From assembly GCA_017416145.1 (NCBI GenBank), contig JAFQDD010000024.1, positions 17,881 through 81,880 of the forward strand: a stretch of 64,000 nt of DNA, given 5' to 3'. The notes below the pieces were generated by a model. That model had not been told where the DNA came from. It saw nothing but the letters and a program-made list of their open reading frames with translations, and did no database searches. Positions 33,553 to 42,241 of this stretch are shown here, one piece after another; position 1 is the stretch's first letter, and every line of letters starts with the position of its first letter. The stretch comes from Spirochaetaceae bacterium. Lineage in GTDB: Bacteria; Spirochaetota; Spirochaetia; Treponematales; Treponemataceae. Made by a program: the position numbers and the translations under genes.

Positions 33553-35709
33553 ATTCTCTGGAATCGCAAATTTCTTTTTCATATTTTCGAGGATGTTGAA
33601 AGCAACATCATCTGTAACTTCTCCTCTAGGTTCGTGGTATTTTACCAAATTTGTAGGAATCTCGTCCAAAAAAGGAGAAGGTGTACATTCTACAGTTTGT
33701 TGCATTTTTCGGCGGTGCTGACAGCATGATAAAAATAATTTATCTCTTGCCCGTGTGATTGCAACGTAAAAAAGTCGTCGTTCTTCTTCTACGCCACCAT
33801 CAGAATCTTCCAAACTTCTTGCGTGGGGAATTATTCCATCTTCACATCCGCAAATAAACACCACAGGAAATTCCAAGCCCTTTGATGCGTGAATTGTCAT
33901 TAGATTAACTTTGCCTTTTAATCCATCATCTTCCATATCATCTCGGGATAATAATGTAATTCTGTTTAAATAAGCGTATAATCCTGTATCAAAGTTGTCT
34001 GGATTGTTTTCCCACATTTCCATATTGGAAATCAAACTTTCTATGTTCATATGCTTAAACCGAGCTGCTTTGTCGCTTTTTGGGTTTTCTGTAATTAAAA
34101 ACTCAAAATAGTTTATATCCTCCACCATTTGACGAACTTTTTTAGAAAGCCCCTTTCCACCAGACAACAAACTTTGTCGCTGAGTTACAATCAACTCTCG
34201 AAAATCATCCAAATCAGAAAGGGTTTTTTGTCCAATTTTTTTAGCACAAATTTCTACTGTGGAAGCTTCGTTTCCAAACCAATCAAGTTCATCATCATCT
34301 TGAAAAGCATTTTCAAAAGTATTTGATACAGAATCACCTTCTAAGTTTTCTGGAGATTCAAAATCAAATCCTTCTTTTGAAACATTTCCTTTATAATATT
34401 TTAGTACTTTTTCAATGGCTGTCCACAAAGAACAATTTTTTTCCATAGCGATTGTGTTTAAATGTTCTATTGTAGTGCGGCCAATTCCACGGCGAGGCGT
34501 GTTGATAATTCGCAAAAGATTTATATCATCATCGTGATTTGCACAAACTCGAAGATAACTGATAACGTCTTTAATTTCTTTACGCTGAAAAAAACTGGTT
34601 CCGCCACTCATGGTGTAGGGGATATTTGCCTCTAAAAAAGCTTCTTCAATGGCACGGGATAAGGTATTTGCACGGATTAAGACCCCAAAATCATCATAAC
34701 TTCGCTTTTCTTCCATACAAATGCCCTGAATGGACTCTGCTATGAAGTCTGCTTCTTCTGCTTCGTTTTCTGGCATATAAATTTCAATTGGACGACCAGA
34801 ACCGTTTCCAGACCAAAGAGATTTGTCTTTTCTATTTGTATTGTGAGAAATTACACCATTTGCTGCCGCCAAAATTGTTTCAGTTGATCGATAATTTTGC
34901 TCCAAACGGATTTCTTGAACATCTGGAAAATCCTTTTCAAACATTACGATATTTTCATAATTTGCTCCACGCCAACTGTAAATTGATTGATCATCATCTC
35001 CAACCACAGCCACGTTTTTATCTGCCAACAAGTGCATAAACTCGTATTGTTGTAAACTTGTATCTTGAAATTCGTCTACCATTATATATTTGTAGCGTTC
35101 TCGATATTTTGCCAAAACTTCAGGATGTTCTTTAAAAAGCCGAATTGGTAAACCAATTAAATCATCAAAATCCACAGCGTTGTAAAGTTTTAAACCTTCT
35201 TGATATTTTTCATACAAAGGTCGATATTGGTCGTTTGCAGTTTCCCAAGTCCATCTACCAATTTTTATATTTGAAAAAAGATTTCCGATTTTGTAAACGT
35301 CAAGATTATCCGCTGAAAATCCAAGTTCCCGACCAGATTCTTTTATTAGTTGATTTCTGTCTGTATCGTCGTAAATGCTAAAATTACTTCTCCAGCCAAG
35401 TTTTTCTATATCCTGGCGTAAAATTCGCACTCCAAAAGCGTGAAAAGTGGAAACTGTAAGATTTTGCAGTTTTTTGCCAGTTAAATCTTTTACACGATCT
35501 TCCATTTCTCGGGCAGCTTTATTTGTAAATGTCAAAGCTAAGATAGCACTTTGAGGAATTCCACAATCTAGCATATGAGCAATTCTAAATGTGATAACTC
35601 GGGTTTTCCCAGAACCTGCTCCTGCTATAATCAGCAAAGCTCCGTCAGTTGTAGAAACAGCTCTAAATTGTTCTGGATTTAATTCTTTTCGTAATTCCTC
35701 TAAATTCAT
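33544..35709 (-). CDS. uvrD: UvrD/PcrA/Rep family DNA helicase
   Basis: SF1A 3'-5' DNA helicase for repair and replication-fork work. Walker A AGAGSGKT is near residue 30-37, DEFQDTS near 213, GDDDQSIYSWRG near 237, the HASKGLEFPVVF motif near 604 and the ITRARDKLFL motif near 653. Total 721 residues, the normal PcrA/Rep size. An acidic Asn/Glu/Asp-rich insert near 445-485 is the only unusual part. A TACAAT -10 ends 6 bases before the ATG and no Shine-Dalgarno sequence is present. It is divergent from the flagellar operon with 78 bp between them. Its last codons overlap the palindrome cluster. Confidence 0.92.
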   Translation of the reverse strand: MNLEELRKELNPEQFRAVSTTDGALLIIAGAGSGKTRVITFRIAHMLDCGIPQSAILALTFTNKAAREMEDRVKDLTGKKLQNLTVSTFHAFGVRILRQDIEKLGWRSNFSIYDDTDRNQLIKESGRELGFSADNLDVYKIGNLFSNIKIGRWTWETANDQYRPLYEKYQEGLKLYNAVDFDDLIGLPIRLFKEHPEVLAKYRERYKYIMVDEFQDTSLQQYEFMHLLADKNVAVVGDDDQSIYSWRGANYENIVMFEKDFPDVQEIRLEQNYRSTETILAAANGVISHNTNRKDKSLWSGNGSGRPIEIYMPENEAEEADFIAESIQGICMEEKRSYDDFGVLIRANTLSRAIEEAFLEANIPYTMSGGTSFFQRKEIKDVISYLRVCANHDDDINLLRIINTPRRGIGRTTIEHLNTIAMEKNCSLWTAIEKVLKYYKGNVSKEGFDFESPENLEGDSVSNTFENAFQDDDELDWFGNEASTVEICAKKIGQKTLSDLDDFRELIVTQRQSLLSGGKGLSKKVRQMVEDINYFEFLITENPKSDKAARFKHMNIESLISNMEMWENNPDNFDTGLYAYLNRITLLSRDDMEDDGLKGKVNLMTIHASKGLEFPVVFICGCEDGIIPHARSLEDSDGGVEEERRLFYVAITRARDKLFLSCCQHRRKMQQTVECTPSPFLDEIPTNLVKYHEPRGEVTDDVAFNILENMKKKFAIPENEG

Positions 35710-35715
35710 AGTATC

Positions 35716-35744
35716 ATTGTATGAAAAAAACGAGAATAAAACAA
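35716..35744 (-). promoter_or_regulatory. Promoter of the UvrD-family gene, probably leaderless
   Basis: On the minus strand TTGTTT (35744-35739), 17 bases, then TACAAT (35721-35716), ending 6 bases before the ATG at 35709. The expected start of transcription is the first base of the coding region. Confidence 0.6.
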
Positions 35745-35752
35745 TAAACTTT

Positions 35753-35780
35753 TAAACTACATCTAAATTTTTTCCGATAT
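35753..35780 (+). promoter_or_regulatory. Sigma28-type promoter of the flbD-fliA flagellar operon
   Basis: TAAA at 35753-35756, 16 bases, TCCGATAT at 35773-35780, the same design and spacing as the flgJ promoter at 1391-1418. It ends 7 bases before the flbD ATG, so the operon mRNA would be leaderless or nearly so. The operon encodes its own sigma28 about 13.7 kb downstream, a possible positive loop. Confidence 0.6.
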
Positions 35781-35787
35781 TTGTGAT

Positions 35788-35979
35788 ATGATAGAAGTAA
35801 CTCGTCTAAATGGTGTAAAATATTGGGTAAATCCACATCAGATTGAAACTATTGAACAAAATCCTGATGTAACCCTTGTTATGCTCTCTGGAAAAACTTT
35901 GGTGATTAAAGAAAAACCAGATGAAGTAATCGAAAAAATCATAGCTTATAGACGTAAAATTGCAAATCAAGAATTTTAA
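35788..35979 (+). CDS. flbD: FlbD family flagellar protein
   Basis: 63-residue protein of the short FlbD family (starts MIEVTRLNG, with an NPHQIETIEQNPD core), which precedes motA in spirochaete and firmicute flagellar operons. Its exact role is not settled; it is associated with motility gene organisation. No ribosome site is visible; a sigma28-like box ends 7 bases upstream. motA follows after 18 bases with GGAGG. Confidence 0.88.
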   Translation: MIEVTRLNGVKYWVNPHQIETIEQNPDVTLVMLSGKTLVIKEKPDEVIEKIIAYRRKIANQEF

Positions 35980-35997
35980 CCTGGAGGACTTTTTCCT

Positions 35998-36780
35998 ATG
36001 GATTTAGCTACTATAATTGGTCTTATTGGTGGTGCTGCCTGTATCGTAATGTCAATTTTAACATCTGGCGGTACAATTGGAGGCGTCATTGACCCACCTT
36101 CTATCTTTATGACAATTGGTGGATCTTGGATGGCACTTTTTATTTGTGCTCCAATAAATAAATGTTTAGGACTTTTTGCTGTTATGGGACGTGCTTTTAA
36201 AATCCCTGATTTTGGAGAAAAAACTATCGTTCAGAATATGGTTGCTCTATCTGAAAAAGCTCGTCGTGAAGGTATTTTGGCATTGGAAGAAGGATTGGAA
36301 GATTTAGACGATGCTTTTATGAAAAACGGTCTTCGTCTTGTTGTTGACGGTACTGACGGAAATGTTATTCGTTCAATTATGGAAAGTGAACTTTCTCAAA
36401 TCGAAGGTCGCCATATGTATTGGATTGGAATGATAAATAACTGGGCTGGATATGCTCCTGGTTTCGGTATGATTGGTACCGTTTTGGGACTTATTGGTAT
36501 GTTGAACAACTTGGAAGATAAATCTTCTTTGGGACCAAATATGGCGGTTGCTCTTGTTACAACCCTTTATGGATCTTTGATGGCAAACTGGATTTTAGGT
36601 CCTATTGCAAATAAGCTTATTGATCACAATTCAAGAGAAGCCCAAGTAAAAGAAATGATTATCGAAGGTGTTTTATCGATTCAAGCCGGAGATAACCCTC
36701 GTATTCTTGCAATGAAGTTGTTGACTTATCTTGATCCAAAAACGAGAAAAGCAATCGAAGCAGACGTTCTTAAGGACTAA
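35998..36780 (+). CDS. motA: Flagellar motor stator protein MotA
   Basis: Inner-membrane stator subunit that couples ion flow to rotation of the periplasmic flagella. Four membrane segments are visible (two near the start at about 5-55, two at about 150-205). The conserved PGFGMIGTVLGLIGML and TTLYGSLMANWILGPIA segments carry the key Pro/Gly positions. Length 260 is usual. A GGAGG site serves the ATG, and motB starts 3 bases after the stop. Confidence 0.95.
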   Translation: MDLATIIGLIGGAACIVMSILTSGGTIGGVIDPPSIFMTIGGSWMALFICAPINKCLGLFAVMGRAFKIPDFGEKTIVQNMVALSEKARREGILALEEGLEDLDDAFMKNGLRLVVDGTDGNVIRSIMESELSQIEGRHMYWIGMINNWAGYAPGFGMIGTVLGLIGMLNNLEDKSSLGPNMAVALVTTLYGSLMANWILGPIANKLIDHNSREAQVKEMIIEGVLSIQAGDNPRILAMKLLTYLDPKTRKAIEADVLKD

Positions 36781-36783
36781 TTT

Positions 36784-37521
36784 ATGGCAAAAAAAGAAAA
36801 AAAAGAACCAGAAGGCCCATCAACCGCTTGGATGAATACCTATGGTGATATGATTACGCTAATGCTTTGTTTCTTTGTTATGCTTTATAATCCTACAGAA
36901 ATAGATGCAGTTCAAATGGCAGCATTAACCGCTTCTATTTCAGGAGATCCATCTTCTGGTGGACAATCTTTGTCATCTGGAAGACTTGCTGATTTAGGAA
37001 ACACTATAAATAGTTTACCATCACTTGAAAAAGGTAAAAGTCTTGGGTTATCTGAGAAAAGAGCAGTTTCTCTTTTTGCACCAGATATCAAAACAAACAA
37101 AATTACAATATCCAGTGATGAACGGGGTATAGTAATTACTTTAGCAAGTGATGCATTTTTTAAATATGGTTCTGCTGAGTTAAATATAGAAGAAACTCGA
37201 GATGTACTAATGCGATTATCTCAATTTTTATCTTCTGACGAACTCTATAAAGACCCAGACGGAAATATCCGAAAATATCGTATAGAAGGTCATACAGATT
37301 CTAGTCCATTTAGTTCTGATATGTACGCTTCTAATTGGGAGTTGTCCGCAGCTCGGGCAGCTAACGTTTTGCACTATCTAGCTGACTATGGTTGTGATGA
37401 AAGTCGCTTTGTAATTGCAGGTTACGCAGATACTCAGCCAAAATTCTCCAACGAAACAGAAGAAGGTAGAGCATATAACCGACGTGTAGACATAATTATT
37501 CTAGACGAAGGTCATTTTTAA
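36784..37521 (+). CDS. motB: Flagellar motor stator protein MotB
   Basis: Stator subunit that anchors MotA to peptidoglycan. The ion-binding Asp is Asp22 in the single membrane helix ([18 protein letters not shown]). A linker of about 75 residues follows, then an OmpA-type peptidoglycan-binding domain from about residue 120 with EGHTDSSPF and the [12 protein letters not shown] helix. Directly downstream of motA and clearly cotranscribed. Confidence 0.95.
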   Translation: MAKKEKKEPEGPSTAWMNTYGDMITLMLCFFVMLYNPTEIDAVQMAALTASISGDPSSGGQSLSSGRLADLGNTINSLPSLEKGKSLGLSEKRAVSLFAPDIKTNKITISSDERGIVITLASDAFFKYGSAELNIEETRDVLMRLSQFLSSDELYKDPDGNIRKYRIEGHTDSSPFSSDMYASNWELSAARAANVLHYLADYGCDESRFVIAGYADTQPKFSNETEEGRAYNRRVDIIILDEGHF

Positions 37522-37583
37522 TGCTATGATATATGCGGGTGGAATTTTAAAATCCGCATCAGTTTAAAAAAAGGTGGTCCAAT

Positions 37584-38138
37584 ATGGCAACTGATGATGA
37601 TTTAGGCTTAGATGACAATGATGATGTAGGTGTATCTAGTGCTCCGCAAAAAAAAGGCGGTATGGGTGCTTTACTTCCAACTTTATTAAAGTGGATTGCA
37701 ATCATTGTTGGGGCAATTATATTGATTGTAACCGTTGTTGTTATAACAATGAACATTATGAATAAAAACGGAAGTGGGGCTTCTGCTGTAATTCCTGTAT
37801 CTTCAGAATATACAACAAAAAGAGAAGAACTCGCTTGGTATACATCTTTAGGTCAAATCCAAACACAGACAAACGATTCTCCTCCAGCTAATGTTATTAT
37901 GGATATTGCTTTGGGATACAAAGAAGATGATAAACTAGCTTCTTCTGAAATCACAAAGAGACAAATCGAAATAAAAGAATTTTTACGTCGATATTTTTCA
38001 TCAAAATCCAAAAATGAACTTAGAATTGTTGATGAAGATAAAATGAAAATTGAGATTCGCAACGGAATCAACGATGATATTTTGGTAAATTCCAAGATTC
38101 GTAGCGTTATTTTCCAGAGCCATTCAGTTATAGAATAA
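37584..38138 (+). CDS. fliL: Flagellar basal body-associated protein FliL
   Basis: 184-residue single-pass protein of the stator surroundings. A short acidic N-terminus (TDDDLGLDDNDDV) comes first, then a membrane helix at about 34-56, then an extracytoplasmic domain with KRQIEIKEFLRRYFSSKS, the FliL hallmark. GGTGGT precedes the ATG. The 62-base gap from motB holds a small hairpin (ATGCGG/CCGCAT) that lacks a T tract. Confidence 0.9.
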   Translation: MATDDDLGLDDNDDVGVSSAPQKKGGMGALLPTLLKWIAIIVGAIILIVTVVVITMNIMNKNGSGASAVIPVSSEYTTKREELAWYTSLGQIQTQTNDSPPANVIMDIALGYKEDDKLASSEITKRQIEIKEFLRRYFSSKSKNELRIVDEDKMKIEIRNGINDDILVNSKIRSVIFQSHSVIE

Positions 38139-38156
38139 GAAAATTGAAATAGTAAA

Positions 38157-38185
38157 TTGTATAAATACAAAAATACTATTATACT
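38157..38185 (+). promoter_or_regulatory. Candidate internal promoter before fliM
   Basis: TTGTAT (38157-38162), 17 bases, TATACT (38180-38185), lying in the only sizeable gap between fliL and fliM. The leader to the ATG at 38205 is about 13 bases with AAGGGA as ribosome site. Confidence 0.4.
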
Positions 38186-38204
38186 TTATAAATAAGGGAA
38201 AAAG

Positions 38205-39242
38205 ATGAACGAGGTTTTATCTCAGGACGAAATTGACCAGCTTTTGATGGCCATTAGTTCCGGTGAATCTGAAAATGTAGATTTCAAACCAGTTAATGAT
38301 ACTCGCAAAATAAAGATTTATGACTTTAAACGTCCTGATAAATTCTCAAAAGAACAAATTCGTACAGTCCAAATTATGCACGAAACTTTTTCTCGTCTTA
38401 CTACTACAAGCCTTTCAGCTCAGTTGCGCTGTATGGTTCAAGTACACGTTGCTTCAGTAGATCAGTTGACCTACGAGGAATTTATCCGTTCTATTCCTTC
38501 GCCAACAACTTTGGCTGTAATCAATATGGATCCTCTAAAGGGAAATGCTATTCTTGAGATTGACCCAGCAATTACCTTTTCTATGATTGATCGTTTGTTT
38601 GGTGGACTTGGACAAGCTACAAAAGTTCAACGGGATTTAACTGATATTGAGCAGTCTGTAATGGAAGGAATTATCGTTCGTATTTTGGCAAATATGAGGG
38701 AATCTTGGACTCAGGTAATTGATTTGCGTCCACGCCTTGGTCAAATAGAAACTAATCCTCAGTTTGCACAAATTGTTCCTCCTTCTGAAATGGTTGTTTT
38801 GGTTACACTTGAAACAAAAGTTGGTGAAGAAGAAGGAATGATGAACTTTTGTATTCCTTATATCACTATTGAACCAATTATTTCAAAATTGTCTTCTCAG
38901 TTCTGGTTTTCATCAGTACGAAGAAGTTCAACAACTCAATATTTAAATGTTTTGAAAGAAAAACTTTCTACAGTAGATATGGATGTTGTTGCTGAAATTG
39001 GTACAATAGATTTGCCTGTTCGTGATGTTTTAGCTTTAAGAGCAGGAGATATTGTCCGATTATCTAATGTAAGGGTAGGTGATCCTCTAACCCTTAGTGT
39101 AGGAAATAAAAAGAAATTCCTTTGTCAACCTGGTGTCATTGGCAAACGTATGGCAGTTCAAATTATCGATAAGATAGTTCAAGAGGGTGAAACAGAAGAG
39201 TTTGAAGAATTATCAGTAGAAGGAGATGAATCCTATGAGTGA
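38205..39242 (+). CDS. fliM: Flagellar switch protein FliM
   Basis: C-ring protein that binds CheY-P and sets rotation direction. The N-terminal CheY-binding helix is [13 protein letters not shown] (residues 4-16). The middle CheC-like domain includes [10 protein letters not shown] and the C-terminal SpoA domain spans about 255-330. Length 345 is typical. Its stop overlaps the fliY start region (TATGAGTGA). Confidence 0.95.
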   Translation: MNEVLSQDEIDQLLMAISSGESENVDFKPVNDTRKIKIYDFKRPDKFSKEQIRTVQIMHETFSRLTTTSLSAQLRCMVQVHVASVDQLTYEEFIRSIPSPTTLAVINMDPLKGNAILEIDPAITFSMIDRLFGGLGQATKVQRDLTDIEQSVMEGIIVRILANMRESWTQVIDLRPRLGQIETNPQFAQIVPPSEMVVLVTLETKVGEEEGMMNFCIPYITIEPIISKLSSQFWFSSVRRSSTTQYLNVLKEKLSTVDMDVVAEIGTIDLPVRDVLALRAGDIVRLSNVRVGDPLTLSVGNKKKFLCQPGVIGKRMAVQIIDKIVQEGETEEFEELSVEGDESYE

Positions 39243-40473
39243 TGGTGCTATTTCTCAAGATGAAATTGATGCTTTGTTAGCTGGTGTTGATATGGGAGGT
39301 TTTAGTTCCTCCAGTTCCTCTAGTAACGACTCTGTAAATATAGATACCGCTACAATCGAAAAGTTTGTAGGAGATTTGTCAGATAGTTTAAAAAACAATC
39401 TTGGAACAATGACTGGGGCAACTTTTGAGGTTGGAAAACCTGTTGTAGAAGTTGTTGATAGAGATGGTGCATTGAAAAAAGTACCAGAAATGGTTGTTTC
39501 GATTGTATCTGATTTTAATACAGCTTTGGTTGGTGAACATATTTATATTTTATCTCCAGATTTTACTCAAAAAATTACTGGTCTTGTAAATAACGAACCA
39601 AATCCAGAACTTGATGATATGGCTCTTTCTGTGATTTCGGAAGTTGTATCTTCTCATACTGGAACAGAAATTACTCAACTTTCACAAGGTGGAAAATTAC
39701 CAGGTCTTGCTTCAAATCCTGCTGATGCAAATCATGCTCCAAAGGCAATGGTACGTTTCCCTCAAGGGAAATTTGCTTTTGTATCATATCCTGTTACTGT
39801 TGATGGAAGTTCTTTTACAATTTGGGAAGCTTTTGCACAAGAAGTTGCTGATGGTATTGCTACATCACTAGGTGGTGGTTCTCAAAGTTCTGCATCAAAC
39901 GGTGCTTTGTCTGCTGCTGATTTGGCAGGTCTTGGTGGTGGCATGGGAATGCCAAATATGGGTATGGATATGTCAATGGGTGGTGGAATGCCTAATATGG
40001 GAGCTGCTCAAATGAACCCAATGCAAACAATGACTATGCCAAATATGGGAATGCCTAATATGGGTATGCCAAATATGAATCCTATGGCACAAATGCCAGT
40101 TATGGGAATGAATAATATGCCAAATATGAGCAATCAAAATATGGCAATGGTTACTCCAAACGTTCAAGCCTTACAGTTTCCTAATTTACAACACGGCTTA
40201 ACTGGTATGGAACAAGGTAATATCGGTCTAATTATGGACGTTAAGATGGAAATGACCGTAGAACTTGGCCGAACCAAAAAACTTATTAAAGAAATTCTTG
40301 GAATGGGTGAAGGTACAATTATCGAGCTTGATAAATTGGCTGGTGAACCTGTAGATATTCTTGTAAATCATAAAGCTATTGCAAAGGGAGAAGTTGTTGT
40401 TATTGATGAAAACTTCGGTGTTCGTGTAACAGAAATTCTTTCTCCAATGGAGCGCGTAGCAGATTTACATTAG
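39235..40473 (+). CDS. fliY: Flagellar switch protein FliY/FliN with Met-rich linker
   Basis: C-ring protein of the long FliY form. The N-terminus has a second CheY-binding-type helix ([13 protein letters not shown]). A CheC-like domain follows at about 35-205, then a low-complexity linker with repeated MPNMG(M) units (about residues 228-305), and a C-terminal FliN/SpoA domain (about 325-412). I prefer ATG 39235 over ATG 39226 because AGGAG (39221-39225) is 9 bases before the former and touches the latter. The linker DNA consists of 15-bp near-repeats, so its length may vary between strains. Confidence 0.93.
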   Translation: MSDGAISQDEIDALLAGVDMGGFSSSSSSSNDSVNIDTATIEKFVGDLSDSLKNNLGTMTGATFEVGKPVVEVVDRDGALKKVPEMVVSIVSDFNTALVGEHIYILSPDFTQKITGLVNNEPNPELDDMALSVISEVVSSHTGTEITQLSQGGKLPGLASNPADANHAPKAMVRFPQGKFAFVSYPVTVDGSSFTIWEAFAQEVADGIATSLGGGSQSSASNGALSAADLAGLGGGMGMPNMGMDMSMGGGMPNMGAAQMNPMQTMTMPNMGMPNMGMPNMNPMAQMPVMGMNNMPNMSNQNMAMVTPNVQALQFPNLQHGLTGMEQGNIGLIMDVKMEMTVELGRTKKLIKEILGMGEGTIIELDKLAGEPVDILVNHKAIAKGEVVVIDENFGVRVTEILSPMERVADLH

Positions 40474-40483
40474 TAAAAACTTT

Positions 40484-40501
40484 GGGTGGGGGCTTTTTAC
40501 G
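40484..40501 (+). promoter_or_regulatory. Ribosome site and ACG start codon of fliO
   Basis: GGGTGGGGG (40484-40492), 6 bases, then ACG (40499-40501). flhA has the identical GGGTGGGGG (44345-44353), 6 bases, then ATG. The ACG opens the frame encoding the FliO signal peptide, and no ATG, GTG or TTG occurs in that position. Confidence 0.6.
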
Positions 40502-41074
40502 AATTACTCAAAAAAAATTATTGCATTTTTCGCACTAATTCTTCTATGTTTTTGTGCTTTTTCTCAAGAAATAGATTCATCTACAAATGCTGTAGTAGAT
40601 GAATCTTCTATTGTTTTAAATTCCAATACTCAGCAAAATATCGAAAATGAATCTGAAAATCCTAGCACTTTTGGCTTGTTTTTGAGAATGATTTTGGTTT
40701 TAATCGCCATAATAGGCTTGATTTATGGTTTTGTTTGGCTTTTGCGAAAAACTTCTGCTCCAAAAGTAAAAGATGATTTGTACCTTAGAGAAGTTGCTAA
40801 CTTGACTTTAAGTCCTGGAAAAAGTGTGAAAGTCGTTTCTCTAAAGGATAAGGCGTATATTATTGGAGTTACAGATTCTAATATCAATTTGATTGCAGAA
40901 GTTGAAGATAAAGAACTAATTGATGCTATGAATTTAAATGCTGAGGAATCAATTTCTGAAAAGCCAAAAGATTTTTCTACAGTTCTTTCAATGTTTTCAA
41001 AATCTACCTCAAATACAGAAAATTATTTAAAACAACGTCGAGAACGATTTTCTGATTCGGAGCTAGATAAATGA
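40499..41074 (+). CDS. fliO: Flagellar export protein FliO, apparent ACG start
   Basis: Membrane protein that helps FliP assemble the export gate. From ACG 40499 the protein reads (M)NYSKKIIAFFALILLCFCAFSQE, a classical signal peptide, then a Ser/Asn-rich periplasmic stretch, a membrane helix at about 62-82, and a cytoplasmic domain with SPGKSVKVVSLKDKAYIIGVT, the FliO mark. Starting at the first in-frame TTG (40676) would remove the signal peptide and periplasmic part and leave no ribosome site. Either ACG is used as a start or a T-to-C change or sequencing error has hit the ATG. The stop overlaps fliP (ATGA). Confidence 0.82.
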   Translation, partial: TNYSKKIIAFFALILLCFCAFSQEIDSSTNAVVDESSIVLNSNTQQNIENESENPSTFGLFLRMILVLIAIIGLIYGFVWLLRKTSAPKVKDDLYLREVANLTLSPGKSVKVVSLKDKAYIIGVTDSNINLIAEVEDKELIDAMNLNAEESISEKPKDFSTVLSMFSKSTSNTENYLKQRRERFSDSELDK

Positions 41075-41916
41075 AAATTAAAAAACAAAAATCAATCAAA
41101 AAATCAAAATATTTTTATTTATCGATTCTGTTGATAATGTTAAGCCTATCAGCAATTTTACCAGCTCAATCTTCAACTTTTCCAGCAGGAAGTACTTCTG
41201 GACGCACTACAATGACTGGTGAAGTTACTGGAATTGATATTCCTTTGATAGATTTGTCTATTCGTGAACCAGAAACTAATCAAGAAGTTGCCTTTTCAAT
41301 CCAATTATTATTGTTGCTAACAATTATTAGTTTGGCACCAAGTATTTTGATTTTGGTAACTTGTTTTTTACGATTTTCTATCGTTTTAGATTTTATAAAA
41401 CGGGCTCTTTCTTTGCAGCAAGTTCCTCCAACTGCGGTTTTAAACGGAATCGCTTTTTTTATGACAATTTTTATCATGTGGCCAACTTTTTCAAATATTT
41501 ACAACAATGCTTTTAAACCATTGGCAGATGGAGAAATTGGTTTGGAACAGGCTTATGAAGAAGCTATGAGTCCAATTCGTTTGTTTATGTATAGTCAAAT
41601 GGCAGATGATACTGGATATATCGAAATGTTTATGTCTGTAGGGGGCTTAGAGCGACCAAATACTTTGGCTGATGTACCAACTTATGTGCTGATTCCAGCA
41701 TATATTTTGCACGAATTGACGGTGGCGTTTAAAATCGGAATATTGCTGTATTTGCCATTTATCGTAATTGATATGGTTGTGGCAAGTATTTTGATGTCAA
41801 TGGGTATGATTATGTTGCCTCCAGTTCAAATTTCTATGCCATTTAAGTTGATTTTGTTTGTGCTAATTGATGGTTGGGGATTATTAACCCAGCAACTTTT
41901 CAATTCAATATTATAA
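41071..41916 (+). CDS. fliP: Flagellar export gate protein FliP
   Basis: Core of the type III export gate. A basic N-terminus and signal peptide (about residues 1-35, ending PAQS) are followed by four membrane helices. The family block FLRFSIVLDFIKRALSLQQVPPTAVLNGIAFFMT is at about 108-140 and the end MIMLPPVQISMPFKLILFVLIDGW is typical. Length 281. It starts by a 4-base overlap with fliO. Confidence 0.95.
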   Translation: MKIKKQKSIKKSKYFYLSILLIMLSLSAILPAQSSTFPAGSTSGRTTMTGEVTGIDIPLIDLSIREPETNQEVAFSIQLLLLLTIISLAPSILILVTCFLRFSIVLDFIKRALSLQQVPPTAVLNGIAFFMTIFIMWPTFSNIYNNAFKPLADGEIGLEQAYEEAMSPIRLFMYSQMADDTGYIEMFMSVGGLERPNTLADVPTYVLIPAYILHELTVAFKIGILLYLPFIVIDMVVASILMSMGMIMLPPVQISMPFKLILFVLIDGWGLLTQQLFNSIL

Positions 41917-41959
41917 ATATTTAAATTAAAAAATGTGAGAAAATGATTTTGGAGGTTTT

Positions 41960-42229
41960 ATGAGTTTAGGAACTGTAACTGCATTGATTCGAGACGGAGT
42001 TTTTCTCGTATTAAAACTTTCTAGCCCTATTTTGATTTCTGCTTTGGTTGTTGGTTTAATTGTTGCAATCATCCAAGCTGTAACAAGTATCCAAGAACAA
42101 ACTTTAACCTTCGTTCCAAAATTATTGGTGATTTTGATTGCATTGGTTTTGCTTGGAAGTTGGATGTTTGCTTCATTACGTTCTTATACAGTAAGTCTTT
42201 TTGAGATGATTCCAGATATGGCAAGATAA
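41960..42229 (+). CDS. fliQ: Flagellar export gate protein FliQ
   Basis: 89-residue two-helix gate subunit with SPILISALVVGLIVAIIQAVTSIQEQTLTFVPK, the family signature. GGAGG lies 5 bases before the ATG. fliR follows after 12 bases. Confidence 0.95.
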   Translation: MSLGTVTALIRDGVFLVLKLSSPILISALVVGLIVAIIQAVTSIQEQTLTFVPKLLVILIALVLLGSWMFASLRSYTVSLFEMIPDMAR

Positions 42230-42241
42230 TAGGGTTTGTTC

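Noticed and set aside
33247..33729. 160-residue open frame on the plus strand
   Set aside because: It has no ribosome site, runs through four palindromes and overlaps the helicase gene on the other strand; its composition follows the palindromes and not protein coding.
40676..41074. Short FliO from the TTG at 40676
   Set aside because: It lacks a ribosome site and loses the signal peptide encoded upstream in the same frame.
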